Notes: generated by a model from the letters alone, not told the origin. DNA of 64,000 nt from Emticicia sp. 21SJ11W-3 (GCF_024138715.1 NZ_CP092074.1:4712001-4776000), one strand, 5' to 3'. Counted from the stretch's first letter, positions 8,044 through 17,593 are shown. Translations and numbers: made by a program.

Positions 8044-11000
8044 ATGAAAATAAACATAAGATTACTCATAGTCTTATTTGTACTGGTGGTCTTTGCTATC
8101 AGTTCGTTTCAGACTACCCCACCCCAGACCCTGACAGTCCAGAAAAATGCACACATAGCGCTTATTGGCGGCAATCTCGGTTCAAGAATGATGAACTACG
8201 GCCTCTTTGAAACAGAAATGCATGTCAGATACCCCGATTACTCGCTCTTTATCAGAAACATGTGCGATGGCGGCGACACCCCCGGTTTCAGGCCGCATGC
8301 CAGCCGTAATCTGCCCTGGGCATTTCCGGGCGCAGAGAAATTCCAGACCGAATACGCCAAAAATTCTGATAGTGAAGGCCATTTTGAAACGCCCGACCAA
8401 TGGCTTACACGTCTGAAAACCGATGTTATTATTGCTTTCTTTGGCTATAGCGAATCATTTCAGGGCAAGGGCAATCTGCCTGCTTTTAAGGCAGAGCTGG
8501 ATGCCTTCATTAAATATACCCTCAGCCAGAAGTACAATGGCAGTAGCGCCCCGCAGTTGGTCATAGTATCACCCATTGCGTTTGAAGACCTGAGCAGCCT
8601 GCACGACCTACCCAATGGGGTAAAGGAAAACGAAAACATATTGCTATATACCAAAGCCATGAAAGAAGTGGCAGATGCCAATAAAGTTTTATTTGTAGAT
8701 GCATTTACGCCTTCAAAAAAATGGTATGACACCACCCGTGAATTTTTAACCATTGATGGTTCACAGCTAAACGAAGCCGGTTACAAAAAGCTAAGCCTGC
8801 TACTGGCTGATGCCATTTTCGGCAAAACACCTGCCAAAGCAGAGGCTAACCGGGGTTTAATTCTGAATGCCGTAAAAGAAAAAAACTGGATGTGGCACAA
8901 CGATTATAAAATACCTAACGGTGTGCATGTTTATGGGCGCAGATATAATCCGTTCGGGCCTGATAACTACCCGGCAGAAATTGAGAAAATCCGTCAGATG
9001 ACCGACATCCGCGATGCAGCCATCTGGCTGGCGGCATCAAAAGGAGAAAAAATGGATGTGGCCTCTGCCGATAAAAATACAAAAGTTTTGCCTCAGGTAA
9101 AAACCAACTATAATCCTGAAAAAAACGGTAGCCTTACTTACCTGTATGGTACCGAGGCATTAAACAAACTGAAAGTACCTGCCGGATATAAAATTGAACT
9201 CTTTGCTTCTGAGCAGGAGTTCCCCGACCTGGCCAAGCCGATGCAGATGTCATTCGACAATAAAGGACGCCTTTGGGTAGCTGTTATGCCGAGTTATCCG
9301 CATTACAAACCCGGTGACACCAAGCCTAACGATAAGATAATTATTCTGGAAGACACCAATAATGACGGCAAAGCCGACAAAGAAACCGTTTTTGCAGATA
9401 GCCTGCACCTGCCACTGGGATTTGAGATTACCCACGAGGGCGTTTTTGTATCGCAGGGCACTAATCTGAAATTATTTACCGACACCAACGGTGATGACAA
9501 AGCAGACAAGGTAGAAATTTTGCTGAGCGGTTTTGACGACCATGACACCCACCACAACAGCCATGCTTACACAGTTGACCCATCAGGTGCCATCTATTCA
9601 GGAGAAGGCGTGTTTCTGCACACCAATGTAGAGACCTCTTACGGAACCGTGCGTGCCACCAACGGTGGCTTTTACAGATACAGCCCGCAGTTGCGTAAAC
9701 TGGAACGCACTGCTCAACTATCAATACCCAACCCCTGGGGTATTGCTTTTGACGACTGGGGGCAGCCATTCTTTGCAGAAACGTCAAGCCCGGATGTGCG
9801 CTGGATGATGCCCGGAAGCGTATTGCCAAGATACGGAGAGGCTACCCATAAGGGCGTACAGCTCATTGAAAAAGAACACATGGTACGCCCGACATCTGGT
9901 CTGGAGTTTGTATCGAGCCGCCATTTCCCTGATGAAGTACAGGGTGATTTACTGATAAACAATACCATTGGCTTTTTAGGTACTAAAATGCATAGCATGG
10001 TTGACGATGGCACGGGTTACAAAAGCAAACACCGAATGGATTTGATTGTGAGCGAAGACCGCAATTTCAGGCCGGTAGATATGGAGTTTGCGCCGGATGG
10101 CTCTCTTTATGTGATAGACTGGCATAATATTCTGATTGGCCACATGCAACACAATGCCCGTGACCCACTGCGCGACCACATGCACGGCCGTGTTTACAGA
10201 ATCACTTATCCGTCAAGACCATTGGTAACCCCGGCCAAAATTGCCGGAGCCAGTGTAGAAACGCTATTGGATAACCTGAAACTGCCTGAATACCGCACCC
10301 GCTACCGTACCCGCCGTGAACTTAGAGGCAGAAACGCAGCAGAAGTACTACCCAAAGTAACCAAATGGGTGGCAGGTCTGGACAAAACCGACCCGCGCTA
10401 TGAGCATAACCTGTTAGAAGCGCTTTGGGTTACCTGGGGGCTTGATAAAGTTGACCAGAAGCTACTGCGCCAGTTGCTAAAAGCCAAAGACTACCATGTA
10501 AGAGCCGCCGTTGTGGAGGTAATCCGGTTTACGGGCCATCAGGTGCCAGACCAGGCAGCCTTGTTAATGCAGGCGGCAAAAGACGACAACAGCCGGGTTC
10601 GATTGGGTGCCATAGTAGCTGCCTCGTGGATTGGCAAAGAAAAAGGCTTACCTATATTGGCAGAAGCCAAAAAGAAACCGCTGGACGACTGGATGATTCA
10701 TGCTTACGAAACAGCGGTGGCACACCTGAACGGCGAACCTGTGAAGAAGGCCAAAGAAGTGGCGGCTAAAACCACATTAAAAGGCGCCGACCTTGAATTG
10801 TTTAACACAGGCAAAGCTATTTATGCCAAAGAAGGTTATTGTGCTACCTGCCACCAGCCAGATGGCAAAGGTCTTACGGCTTCCGGGTTCCCGCCGTTGG
10901 CAGGTACCAACTGGGTAACCGGCAATGAAGAACGCGCCATTAAGATTGTATTGAAAGGGTTGTTAGGGCCAATAGAAGTAAACGGCAGGAAGTATCCTGG

Positions 11001-11202
11001 TCAGGTACCGATGACACCATTTGAAGGATTACTGAATGATAAAGAAGTCGCAGCAGTGCTTACCTACGTGCGCAATTCTTTTGGAAACAATGCTCCGGCC
11101 ATTAACCCGGATAAAGTTAAAGCGGTAAGAGCAGCAGTTAAGAATCAGAAAGATATTTATAATGCCTCAAAACTTCTGGCTGAACATCCCTTAGAAAAAT
11201 AA
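8044..11202 (+). CDS. PVC-type heme-binding protein: SGNH-like domain + beta-propeller dehydrogenase-like + HEAT repeats + cytochrome c
   Basis: This is a 1052-residue exported protein (hydrophobic N-terminus, residues 5-22). Residues about 30-275 are SGNH-like, but block I reads IGGNLGSRMMNYG and lacks the normal GDS nucleophile context. Residues about 370-720 form a membrane-bound-dehydrogenase-type propeller with D-x-N-x-D-G-x-A-D calcium-like loops. Residues about 750-890 look like HEAT repeats. Residues about 910-1030 are cytochrome c, with Cys933-Ala-Thr-Cys936-His937 and a probable Met ligand in VPMTPF. Predicted role: periplasmic oxidation of a sugar or related compound with electron delivery through heme c. 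The gene follows the ThuA gene by 59 bp, probably in one operon. Confidence 0.88.
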   Translation: MKINIRLLIVLFVLVVFAISSFQTTPPQTLTVQKNAHIALIGGNLGSRMMNYGLFETEMHVRYPDYSLFIRNMCDGGDTPGFRPHASRNLPWAFPGAEKFQTEYAKNSDSEGHFETPDQWLTRLKTDVIIAFFGYSESFQGKGNLPAFKAELDAFIKYTLSQKYNGSSAPQLVIVSPIAFEDLSSLHDLPNGVKENENILLYTKAMKEVADANKVLFVDAFTPSKKWYDTTREFLTIDGSQLNEAGYKKLSLLLADAIFGKTPAKAEANRGLILNAVKEKNWMWHNDYKIPNGVHVYGRRYNPFGPDNYPAEIEKIRQMTDIRDAAIWLAASKGEKMDVASADKNTKVLPQVKTNYNPEKNGSLTYLYGTEALNKLKVPAGYKIELFASEQEFPDLAKPMQMSFDNKGRLWVAVMPSYPHYKPGDTKPNDKIIILEDTNNDGKADKETVFADSLHLPLGFEITHEGVFVSQGTNLKLFTDTNGDDKADKVEILLSGFDDHDTHHNSHAYTVDPSGAIYSGEGVFLHTNVETSYGTVRATNGGFYRYSPQLRKLERTAQLSIPNPWGIAFDDWGQPFFAETSSPDVRWMMPGSVLPRYGEATHKGVQLIEKEHMVRPTSGLEFVSSRHFPDEVQGDLLINNTIGFLGTKMHSMVDDGTGYKSKHRMDLIVSEDRNFRPVDMEFAPDGSLYVIDWHNILIGHMQHNARDPLRDHMHGRVYRITYPSRPLVTPAKIAGASVETLLDNLKLPEYRTRYRTRRELRGRNAAEVLPKVTKWVAGLDKTDPRYEHNLLEALWVTWGLDKVDQKLLRQLLKAKDYHVRAAVVEVIRFTGHQVPDQAALLMQAAKDDNSRVRLGAIVAASWIGKEKGLPILAEAKKKPLDDWMIHAYETAVAHLNGEPVKKAKEVAAKTTLKGADLELFNTGKAIYAKEGYCATCHQPDGKGLTASGFPPLAGTNWVTGNEERAIKIVLKGLLGPIEVNGRKYPGQVPMTPFEGLLNDKEVAAVLTYVRNSFGNNAPAINPDKVKAVRAAVKNQKDIYNASKLLAEHPLEK

Positions 11203-11218
11203 AGAGTTGAATTAATAG

Positions 11219-11263
11219 CAAATACCCTGGCAAATTTCCGGATTTGCCAGGGTATTTGTTTTT
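11219..11263 (+). terminator. intrinsic terminator after the ThuA/cytochrome genes
   Basis: A 15-bp perfect stem (11221-11235 with 11242-11256, core ATACCCTGGCAAAT) is followed by a T-rich tail at 11257-11263. Confidence 0.9.
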
Positions 11264-11847
11264 ACATTGGTATGAAAATCCTTTCTTTATATTTAAACCT
11301 ACCTGGAGCCTACTTCTATTAAGTGCGGCTCGTATGATTCACTACCTGACACTTCATGAATGATGGCCGGTAGCCAAAAATCTCATTGATGATTGGTATA
11401 ATTTTTCTCGCTTTCGCTGGTAATTTTTATTGATGGCTACCTGATTGGCACGAATTCGGATTCAGTTTCTTTATCTACCTTTTTCTTATCAGGCCTTTTA
11501 ATTTTATGCGTTTGTTATTTGGGGTTAAGGCTAAGTGATTGTACCAAAATTAAGGTACAGTGTCTTCTCCTATCTATATACGCAGGATACTCCGGGAACC
11601 ACCGTGCTTAACTTTGTGCCAAGCCGTGATAAAACAATTCTTAAAGTGGTTCTTTCGATAGCTCTGATTCAACCATAAAAAGTATCTGCAATGATTAAAC
11701 ACCATTTACGCTATCTATTTTTTTCCGAGCCTTATCTATAGATTAACCTATTCTTACCTTAGTGAGTAAAAAATAATGCAAAAAATGTATAATTTTAAGC
11801 AATTAAGTTCGTAGACTGTAACCATAAACTAAACACTTCATAACCCC
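11264..11847. other. gene-poor spacer of about 580 bp
   Basis: No convincing gene is seen. It holds an inverted repeat GGTAGCCA/TGGCTACC (11369-11376 with 11434-11441) and two short open stretches on the plus strand. The first, 11434-11538, encodes a hydrophobic, aromatic-rich peptide without a start. The second, 11535-11678, is a 48-codon reading frame from GTG. Neither resembles a known family; they could be decayed coding sequence. The last part should carry the promoter of the peptidase gene at 11848, but no clear -7 box was found. Confidence 0.4.
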
Positions 11848-13989
11848 ATGAAAAAAGTGATAGCGCTTCTGTTGCTGAGCAATGCTTTTGCGGTTGCCCA
11901 AAAAAAGGAGTTTGATGCAAAAGAATTAAAAGCAGACCGCACGCCAAAGAATTTTCAGCAACCTTTGCCATTAGTACAATGGGCCGACGGCGACAAGCTA
12001 TCTGTTGTGCAAAGAAGTGCCGGCAACAAGAGCTTTATTCTAGACCTAACCACCGGTAACCTGACCGAAGGCACAGCCACTGTTTCTTCAAAAATACCAC
12101 AACCCCGGTTGTCGGTTCAGGTAAAAGACAACGATATTTTTCTGAAAGACGGCAAAACAGAAAAACAACTGACCAAAGACGCTGCCGAAGAAAAAAATCC
12201 TACTTTCTCGCCCGACAGCAGCTTCATTGCCTATACCAAAGACAACAATCTGTTTACCTACAATCTGAAAACCAACAAGGAAGTTAAGTTAACCACAGAC
12301 GGCACCAAAACAACCCTGAACGGCTATGCTACCTGGGTTTACTGGGAAGAAATCTTCGGGCGTGCTACGCGTTTCAGAGCTTTCTGGTGGAGCCCCGATA
12401 GCAAAAAACTGGCCTATATGCGCTTTGATGAAAGCAAGATTCAGATGTTTCCACTCTATAACAGCGAAGGGCAACATGGTTTTATAGAAGAAACCAGATA
12501 CCCCAAAAGCGGCGACCCTAACCCGGAGGCTAAAATTGGTTTTGTGTCTCCCACAGGCGGAAAAACCGTCTGGGCGGATTTCAATGAAAAAGATGAGCAG
12601 TATTTCGGTTGGCCCGAATGGTTACTGGACGGCAGCGGCCTGATGGTACAGTGGATTAACCGCGGAAACGACAACCTTAAAATCTATAACGTTTCTCCGG
12701 CTACCGGGAGCAAAAAAGAAGTATATGCCGAAACCCAAAAAGCCTGGATTGATATTGACGATGCCGATAACCGCCTGACGTTACTTGATGGCAACAAAGA
12801 AATGATTATTCTGAGCGATAAAACCGGCTGGAAGCAACTGTATCTGTACGGCATTGACGGGAAACTCAAAAATAACATCACCAATGGCAAATTTACCATT
12901 AAATCGGTAGAGGGTATTGACCAGAAAAACCGGGTGGTTTATTTCCATGCCCGTGGATTGGAAAATTCAGCCCGGTTTGATTTTTACAGAGTTGATTTCG
13001 ATGGAAAAAACCTCAAAAGACTAACTTTTGGCGATTATAACCATCGTTTTATTCAGCTTTCACCTGACTTCAAGTATTTCATAACAACTTATTCAAGCAT
13101 CACGGCACCAACCTCAATGGCGGTTGTTGATAACACCGGAAAAATCATTAAAGACCTGGGCAGTATCAAAGGCACTGAAATGGATAGCTATAACATGGCT
13201 AAATCTGAATTGCTGCGCGTTAAAAGTGACGATGGCCTGTTTGATTTGCCCATGACCATCACCTATCCGCAAAATATGGTGGCTGGCAAAAAATATCCGG
13301 TGCTCATCAGCATTTATGGCGGGCCTGATGCCGGAACAGTGTTTGACCAGTGGCTATGGTCGCCCAGAACGCAATGGTACGCACAGGAAGGGCTGATTCA
13401 GGTATCGCTCGACCACCGCGCCAGCGGACACTTTGGTAAAGAAGGCGTTGCCTATATGCACCGCAACCTGGGCTATTGGGAAATGAAAGACTATATTACA
13501 TTAGTGAAGTCGTTGATTGACAAAGGCATTGCAGACCCAACCAAAATTTGCATTACCGGCTTTAGCTATGGTGGCTATATGAGTTGCTACGCGCTTACTT
13601 ACGGCAGCGACGTATTTACGCATGGCATGGCCGGTGGTAGTGTAACCGACTGGGGTTTATACGATAGCGCCTATACCGAACGTTTTATGGACACGCCAGC
13701 CGAAAACCCTGAGGGCTACAAAAGCAGTAGCGTAATGACCCACGTACCCAAATACAAAGGCATGCTGCAAATAGTGCATGGCACTATGGACGACAACGTG
13801 CACATGCAAAACAGTATTCAGTTGATTGATAAGCTGGAAGAAAACAAAAAGGACTTTGAATTTATGCTGTATCCGGGTGGAAGACACGGCTGGAGAGGCA
13901 ATAAAGGCCAGCATTTCGATAATCTGAAAACTAAGTTCATTTACAGATATTTACTTGAAAAACCCGTTCCTGAGGGATTGTTAAAATAA
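11848..13989 (+). CDS. dipeptidyl-peptidase IV (S9B serine peptidase)
   Basis: This 713-residue protein has a signal peptide (residues 1-17, AVA-Q). The DPP-IV propeller (about residues 60-440) contains the substrate-binding double Glu in WVYWEEIFGR (Glu167-Glu168). The hydrolase domain has GFSYGGY (Ser573), HGTMDDNVH (Asp648/649) and GGRHGW (His680), so the triad is complete. The enzyme releases Xaa-Pro dipeptides from N-termini in the periplasm. It is followed by its own terminator at 14009-14045, so it is probably monocistronic. Confidence 0.94.
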   Translation: MKKVIALLLLSNAFAVAQKKEFDAKELKADRTPKNFQQPLPLVQWADGDKLSVVQRSAGNKSFILDLTTGNLTEGTATVSSKIPQPRLSVQVKDNDIFLKDGKTEKQLTKDAAEEKNPTFSPDSSFIAYTKDNNLFTYNLKTNKEVKLTTDGTKTTLNGYATWVYWEEIFGRATRFRAFWWSPDSKKLAYMRFDESKIQMFPLYNSEGQHGFIEETRYPKSGDPNPEAKIGFVSPTGGKTVWADFNEKDEQYFGWPEWLLDGSGLMVQWINRGNDNLKIYNVSPATGSKKEVYAETQKAWIDIDDADNRLTLLDGNKEMIILSDKTGWKQLYLYGIDGKLKNNITNGKFTIKSVEGIDQKNRVVYFHARGLENSARFDFYRVDFDGKNLKRLTFGDYNHRFIQLSPDFKYFITTYSSITAPTSMAVVDNTGKIIKDLGSIKGTEMDSYNMAKSELLRVKSDDGLFDLPMTITYPQNMVAGKKYPVLISIYGGPDAGTVFDQWLWSPRTQWYAQEGLIQVSLDHRASGHFGKEGVAYMHRNLGYWEMKDYITLVKSLIDKGIADPTKICITGFSYGGYMSCYALTYGSDVFTHGMAGGSVTDWGLYDSAYTERFMDTPAENPEGYKSSSVMTHVPKYKGMLQIVHGTMDDNVHMQNSIQLIDKLEENKKDFEFMLYPGGRHGWRGNKGQHFDNLKTKFIYRYLLEKPVPEGLLK

Positions 13990-14008
13990 TCTGAAACAAA
14001 ATTAAGGT

Positions 14009-14045
14009 GGCCAATAGTACTTTTAAAATACTATTGGCTATTTTT
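14009..14045 (+). terminator. intrinsic terminator after DPP-IV gene
   Basis: Stem CCAATAGTA/TACTATTGG (14011-14019 with 14029-14037), extended by one G-C pair, then five T at 14041-14045. Confidence 0.88.
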
Positions 14046-14086
14046 ATGCAGTACCATTTCAATCCATAACAAATAAGCGCCTTTTC

Positions 14087-14773
14087 ATGAAAAATAGTTT
14101 CTTTACTGCCCTGATAGCCTTGCTGACAGTTACATTAACCAATGCCCAAACCAGAAGCCTTTTTAATTTCAAAAACTTTAACGGCTGGCATATTGATGTG
14201 CCTGCAATGGACAATAACTCAGGCGCTAAGAATCCGTTTATTATACGCAATGGAATGCTGGTAAGCCTGGCAGACCCACAGGGCCATATCATTACCGACT
14301 CGGTTTATAAAAATTACAGGCTTGAGGTAGAATACCGCTTTGCTGGCAAACCCGGCAATTGCGGAGTATTAGTGCATGCCTCAACACCAAGAGTTTTATA
14401 TGGTATGTTTCCTAAGTCTATAGAAGCGCAGCTGATGCACAAAAATGCAGGTGATTTCTGGTGTATTGGCGAAGACATCAGCGTGCCGGATATGGAAAAA
14501 AGACGCGGACCCCAAAAGAACTGGGGCTCGGTCGACGGTAAAGAACGGCGAATCAAAAACCTGACGGATGATTCAGAAAAACCGGTAGGCGAATGGAATA
14601 TCATGAGAGTAGAGTGCCTGGGTAACGAAGTGAAAGTATGGGTAAATGGCGACCTGGTGAATCATGGCTTTAACTGTACGGTTAGCCAGGGGCAAATTGC
14701 TTTGCAGGCTGAAGGTTCAGAAGTGGAGTTCCGCAGAGTTGATTTTACACCTATTACTAAATTGACAAACTAA
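14087..14773 (+). CDS. secreted DUF1080 / 3-keto-disaccharide hydrolase-type protein
   Basis: This 228-residue protein has a signal peptide (residues 1-20, NAQ) and a concanavalin-like jelly roll of the DUF1080 family: LFNFKNFNGWHID near the start, FIIRNGMLVS, YRLEVEYRF, and GQIALQAEGSEVEFRRVDF at the end, where the family norm is GxIxLQxEGxxIxFRNI. Members cleave 3-keto-disaccharides or act as glycan-binding/hydrolase domains. This fits the ThuA and PVC-type heme proteins upstream. Family assignment is firm, substrate unknown. Confidence 0.88.
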   Translation: MKNSFFTALIALLTVTLTNAQTRSLFNFKNFNGWHIDVPAMDNNSGAKNPFIIRNGMLVSLADPQGHIITDSVYKNYRLEVEYRFAGKPGNCGVLVHASTPRVLYGMFPKSIEAQLMHKNAGDFWCIGEDISVPDMEKRRGPQKNWGSVDGKERRIKNLTDDSEKPVGEWNIMRVECLGNEVKVWVNGDLVNHGFNCTVSQGQIALQAEGSEVEFRRVDFTPITKLTN

Positions 14774-14810
14774 GATTACTATTAACCCTGAGCAACAAAC
14801 AAAACCACCT

Positions 14811-16334
14811 ATGAAAGCCCTATTATGCAAAGCGTTCGGAACGCCAGACACGCTTACATTAGAAGACATTGAACCCCTGAAAGCCGAAGCCGGAAAGGTG
14901 GTAATCAGCGTCAAAGCCTGTAGTGTCAATTTCCCAGATACCCTTATTATTCAGAACCTGTATCAGTTTAAACCTGCCCTGCCGTTTTCGCCGGGGGGTG
15001 AGGTATCAGGAATTGTGAAAGAGGCTGGCGAAGGGGTAAAACATGTAAAGCCGGGCGATAAAGTTTTTGCACTGACAGGATGGGGAGGTATGGCCGAGGA
15101 AGTACTGGTGGATGCCCGCAGGGTTTTCCCGATGTTGCCAACCATGGACTTTGTAACGGCTGCCTCGGTTATGTATAATTACGGCACTTCGTTCCATGCG
15201 CTGAAAGACCGTGCAGAGTTAAAAGCGGGCGAAACATTACTGGTTTTAGGAGCAGCCGGAGGAGTTGGTTTAGCTGCAGTTGAGCTGGGCAAGCTAATGG
15301 GAGCCAAAGTAATAGCAGCGGCATCGACCAACGAAAAACTGGAAATATGTAGAGAGAAAGGGGCTGAATTTACAATTAATTATGCTACTGAAGACCTGAG
15401 AGAACAAATCAAAGTTATTACCGAAGGGAAAGGTGTAGATGTGGTTTATGACGCCGTTGGCGATAAATATGCAGAACCTGCCCTGCGCTCAATGGCCTGG
15501 AAAGGCCGGTATCTGGTAGTGGGTTTTGCTGCCGGAGAAATTCCAAAAATACCGCTGAATCTGGCATTATTGAAAGGCTGTTCTATCGTGGGGGTTTTCT
15601 GGGGGCAATTTGCCGAAAAAGAATCGGCAAAAAGTTTTCAGAATATTCAGGAACTGGCCGGATATTTTATGAAAGGCAAACTTCGGCCGCACATACATCA
15701 ATTATATCCGCTTGAAAAAGCGGCCGATGCACTGCAGGATATGATGAACCGGAAAGTGGTAGGCAAGGCCGTAGTGGTAACCGCTGATGACATACAATTG
15801 CCACAATATGAGACCAAGAAAGAAGAAGTAACCATAACAGAAACAAAACCGGCCGAGACCGTAAAAGAAGGCAATACCATTATTTTCAGGAATATTGCCG
15901 AACTGAAAGACTTTGCAGGTAACGAACTGGGTACATCAAGCTGGCAAACGTTATCGCAGGAAATGATAAACGATTTCGCCAAAGCCACATTCGACGACCA
16001 GTGGATTCATGTCGATGAAGAAATGGCCAAGCAGTTTTCTCCATTTGGTAAAACCATTGCACACGGCTTTCTGTCGCTGTCGCTTTCACCAAAGTTTATG
16101 TACGAATTATTCAGGGTTGAATCGGCGAAGATGGGTTTAAATTACGGTACGAATCGTGTCCGCTTTATTTCGCCCGTGCCATCCGGAAGCAGAGTACGTA
16201 TGAATGCCGTACTGAAAGAAGTAGAAGACCTGCAACCTAACGGAGTAAAGCTAATTATTGATGCGATTTTTGAATTGGACGGCTCTCAAAAACCAGCCTG
16301 CGTGGCAGAGTTGTTGAGTGTGATATATGAGTGA
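14811..16334 (+). CDS. fusion: NADPH:quinone oxidoreductase-like MDR domain + MaoC-like hydratase domain
   Basis: This 507-residue cytoplasmic protein has two parts. Residues 1-325 form a zinc-free MDR/quinone oxidoreductase with the nucleotide-binding loop VLGAAGGVGLAAVELGK and YNYGTSFHAL. After a charged linker (about 328-355), residues about 360-507 form a MaoC hot-dog domain with the hydratase motif D-x4-H (Asp395, His400 in FDDQWIHVDEE) and IAHGFLSLSL. The arrangement suggests reduction of an enoyl thioester and hydration of an enoyl-CoA in one chain. The reading frame is continuous through the junction. It lies 37 bp after the DUF1080 gene. Confidence 0.88.
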   Translation: MKALLCKAFGTPDTLTLEDIEPLKAEAGKVVISVKACSVNFPDTLIIQNLYQFKPALPFSPGGEVSGIVKEAGEGVKHVKPGDKVFALTGWGGMAEEVLVDARRVFPMLPTMDFVTAASVMYNYGTSFHALKDRAELKAGETLLVLGAAGGVGLAAVELGKLMGAKVIAAASTNEKLEICREKGAEFTINYATEDLREQIKVITEGKGVDVVYDAVGDKYAEPALRSMAWKGRYLVVGFAAGEIPKIPLNLALLKGCSIVGVFWGQFAEKESAKSFQNIQELAGYFMKGKLRPHIHQLYPLEKAADALQDMMNRKVVGKAVVVTADDIQLPQYETKKEEVTITETKPAETVKEGNTIIFRNIAELKDFAGNELGTSSWQTLSQEMINDFAKATFDDQWIHVDEEMAKQFSPFGKTIAHGFLSLSLSPKFMYELFRVESAKMGLNYGTNRVRFISPVPSGSRVRMNAVLKEVEDLQPNGVKLIIDAIFELDGSQKPACVAELLSVIYE

Positions 16335-16364
16335 AACAGAGGGTAATTTATGAAATTTGGTAGT

Positions 16365-16381
16365 GCCGCAATGCTTGCGGC
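16365..16381. repeat. small palindrome
   Basis: GCCGCAA-TGC-TTGCGGC hairpin shortly after the fusion gene. There is no T tract, so it is more like a REP-type palindrome than a terminator. Confidence 0.45.
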
Positions 16382-16459
16382 TTATCATAGAATTTGGTTA
16401 TCTAAGAATATGTTATTAAACTGATATTAAAAACATTAACTGATTTTATAGGCCATCGA

Positions 16460-16479
16460 AGACGTAAAGCATTACGTCT
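16460..16479. repeat. palindromic element AGACGTAA/TTACGTCT
   Basis: Eight-bp stem with a 4-nt loop, 20 bp beyond the moxR stop. The sequence type (agacgtaa..ttacgtct) resembles short dispersed palindromes found in many Bacteroidota intergenic regions. Confidence 0.45.
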
Positions 16480-16499
16480 CTACGAAAAATGACTTACGA

Positions 16500-17471
16500 T
16501 CACCTACCAATAGCCACTTTCTTCAAAAGCGTATCAATCACCTGGCGGGTGGTGATGCCGTCGGCTTCGGCTTCGTAGTTCAGAATAATCCGGTGGTTAA
16601 AAACATCATGCACCAGTGCCTTGATGTCTTCAGGCAATACGTAGTCTCGTTCGTCAAAGTAGGCCAGAGCCTTAGCCGCATTATATAAAGATAACCCAGC
16701 CCGTGGCGATACCCCGAATTGTATGTAACGGGCTTCATCTTTCAGACCATATTCAGCCGGGCGACGCGTAGAGAAAACAAGTTCAATTATATAACGCTCC
16801 AGTACTTCAGAAATAGTAATCCGGTTGATTTCCTGTCTGATGGCAAAAATTTCTTCTTTATTAAGAATCGGTTGCGGAACATAATTAAAATCCAGATTGG
16901 CCATCTTCCTTACCATTTCAAGCTCAGAGTTCTTATCCAGGTAGTCCACAAAAACTTTCATCATAAAGCGGTCTACCTGTGCTTCGGGTAGCGGATAGGT
17001 TCCCTCCTGCTCCACCGGGTTCTGCGTAGCCATTACCAGAAAAGGCTTATCTAACAGATGCGTCTCGTCGCCTATCGTTACCTGTTTTTCGGCCATAGCT
17101 TCCAGTAAGGCAGACTGTACCTTAGCAGGGGCACGGTTCACCTCATCAGCCAGAATCAGGTTCGAGAAAATCGGCCCTTTTTTCACCTCAAAATCTCCCG
17201 ATTTCTGGTTATATATCATGGTACCCACTAAATCAGACGGCAACAAATCGGGTGTAAACTGTATGCGGTTAAAGCCCAGGTCAAGCACCTTGGCTAATAT
17301 ATTAATGGTTTTGGTTTTGGCCAGACCCGGCACCCCTTCAAGCAAAATATGCCCCCCAGTAAAAAGCCCAATCAGCAAACGATTAATTAACCGTTCCTGA
17401 CCAATCACTACTTTGCTTGTCTCTGAAAATACTTCTCTTATCTTTTTATGCAATATTCTCGAACCTTCCAT
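16500..17471 (-). CDS. MoxR-family AAA ATPase
   Basis: This 323-residue ATPase has Walker A GVPGLAKTKT, Walker B LADEVNRAP, sensor 1 ATQNPVEQEG, and the C-terminal lid SPRAGLSLYNAAKA. MoxR ATPases act as chaperones for maturing enzymes or envelope complexes, usually with a DUF58 and a VWA protein encoded next to them. None is found here: the neighbours are prmC (upstream, same strand, 122 bp away) and an unrelated convergent gene. So its partners must be elsewhere. Confidence 0.93.
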   Translation of the reverse strand: MEGSRILHKKIREVFSETSKVVIGQERLINRLLIGLFTGGHILLEGVPGLAKTKTINILAKVLDLGFNRIQFTPDLLPSDLVGTMIYNQKSGDFEVKKGPIFSNLILADEVNRAPAKVQSALLEAMAEKQVTIGDETHLLDKPFLVMATQNPVEQEGTYPLPEAQVDRFMMKVFVDYLDKNSELEMVRKMANLDFNYVPQPILNKEEIFAIRQEINRITISEVLERYIIELVFSTRRPAEYGLKDEARYIQFGVSPRAGLSLYNAAKALAYFDERDYVLPEDIKALVHDVFNHRIILNYEAEADGITTRQVIDTLLKKVAIGR

Positions 17472-17593
17472 TATGTCTGATAGATTTGGGGTAAATCTTA
17501 GGGTTAATATTCAAATAATGACTGGAAGAAAATTTGTACTTCCAAAATCAAAACCTACAATTGGTTATAAAGTGTGAAGTTAGGAAAATCCGT

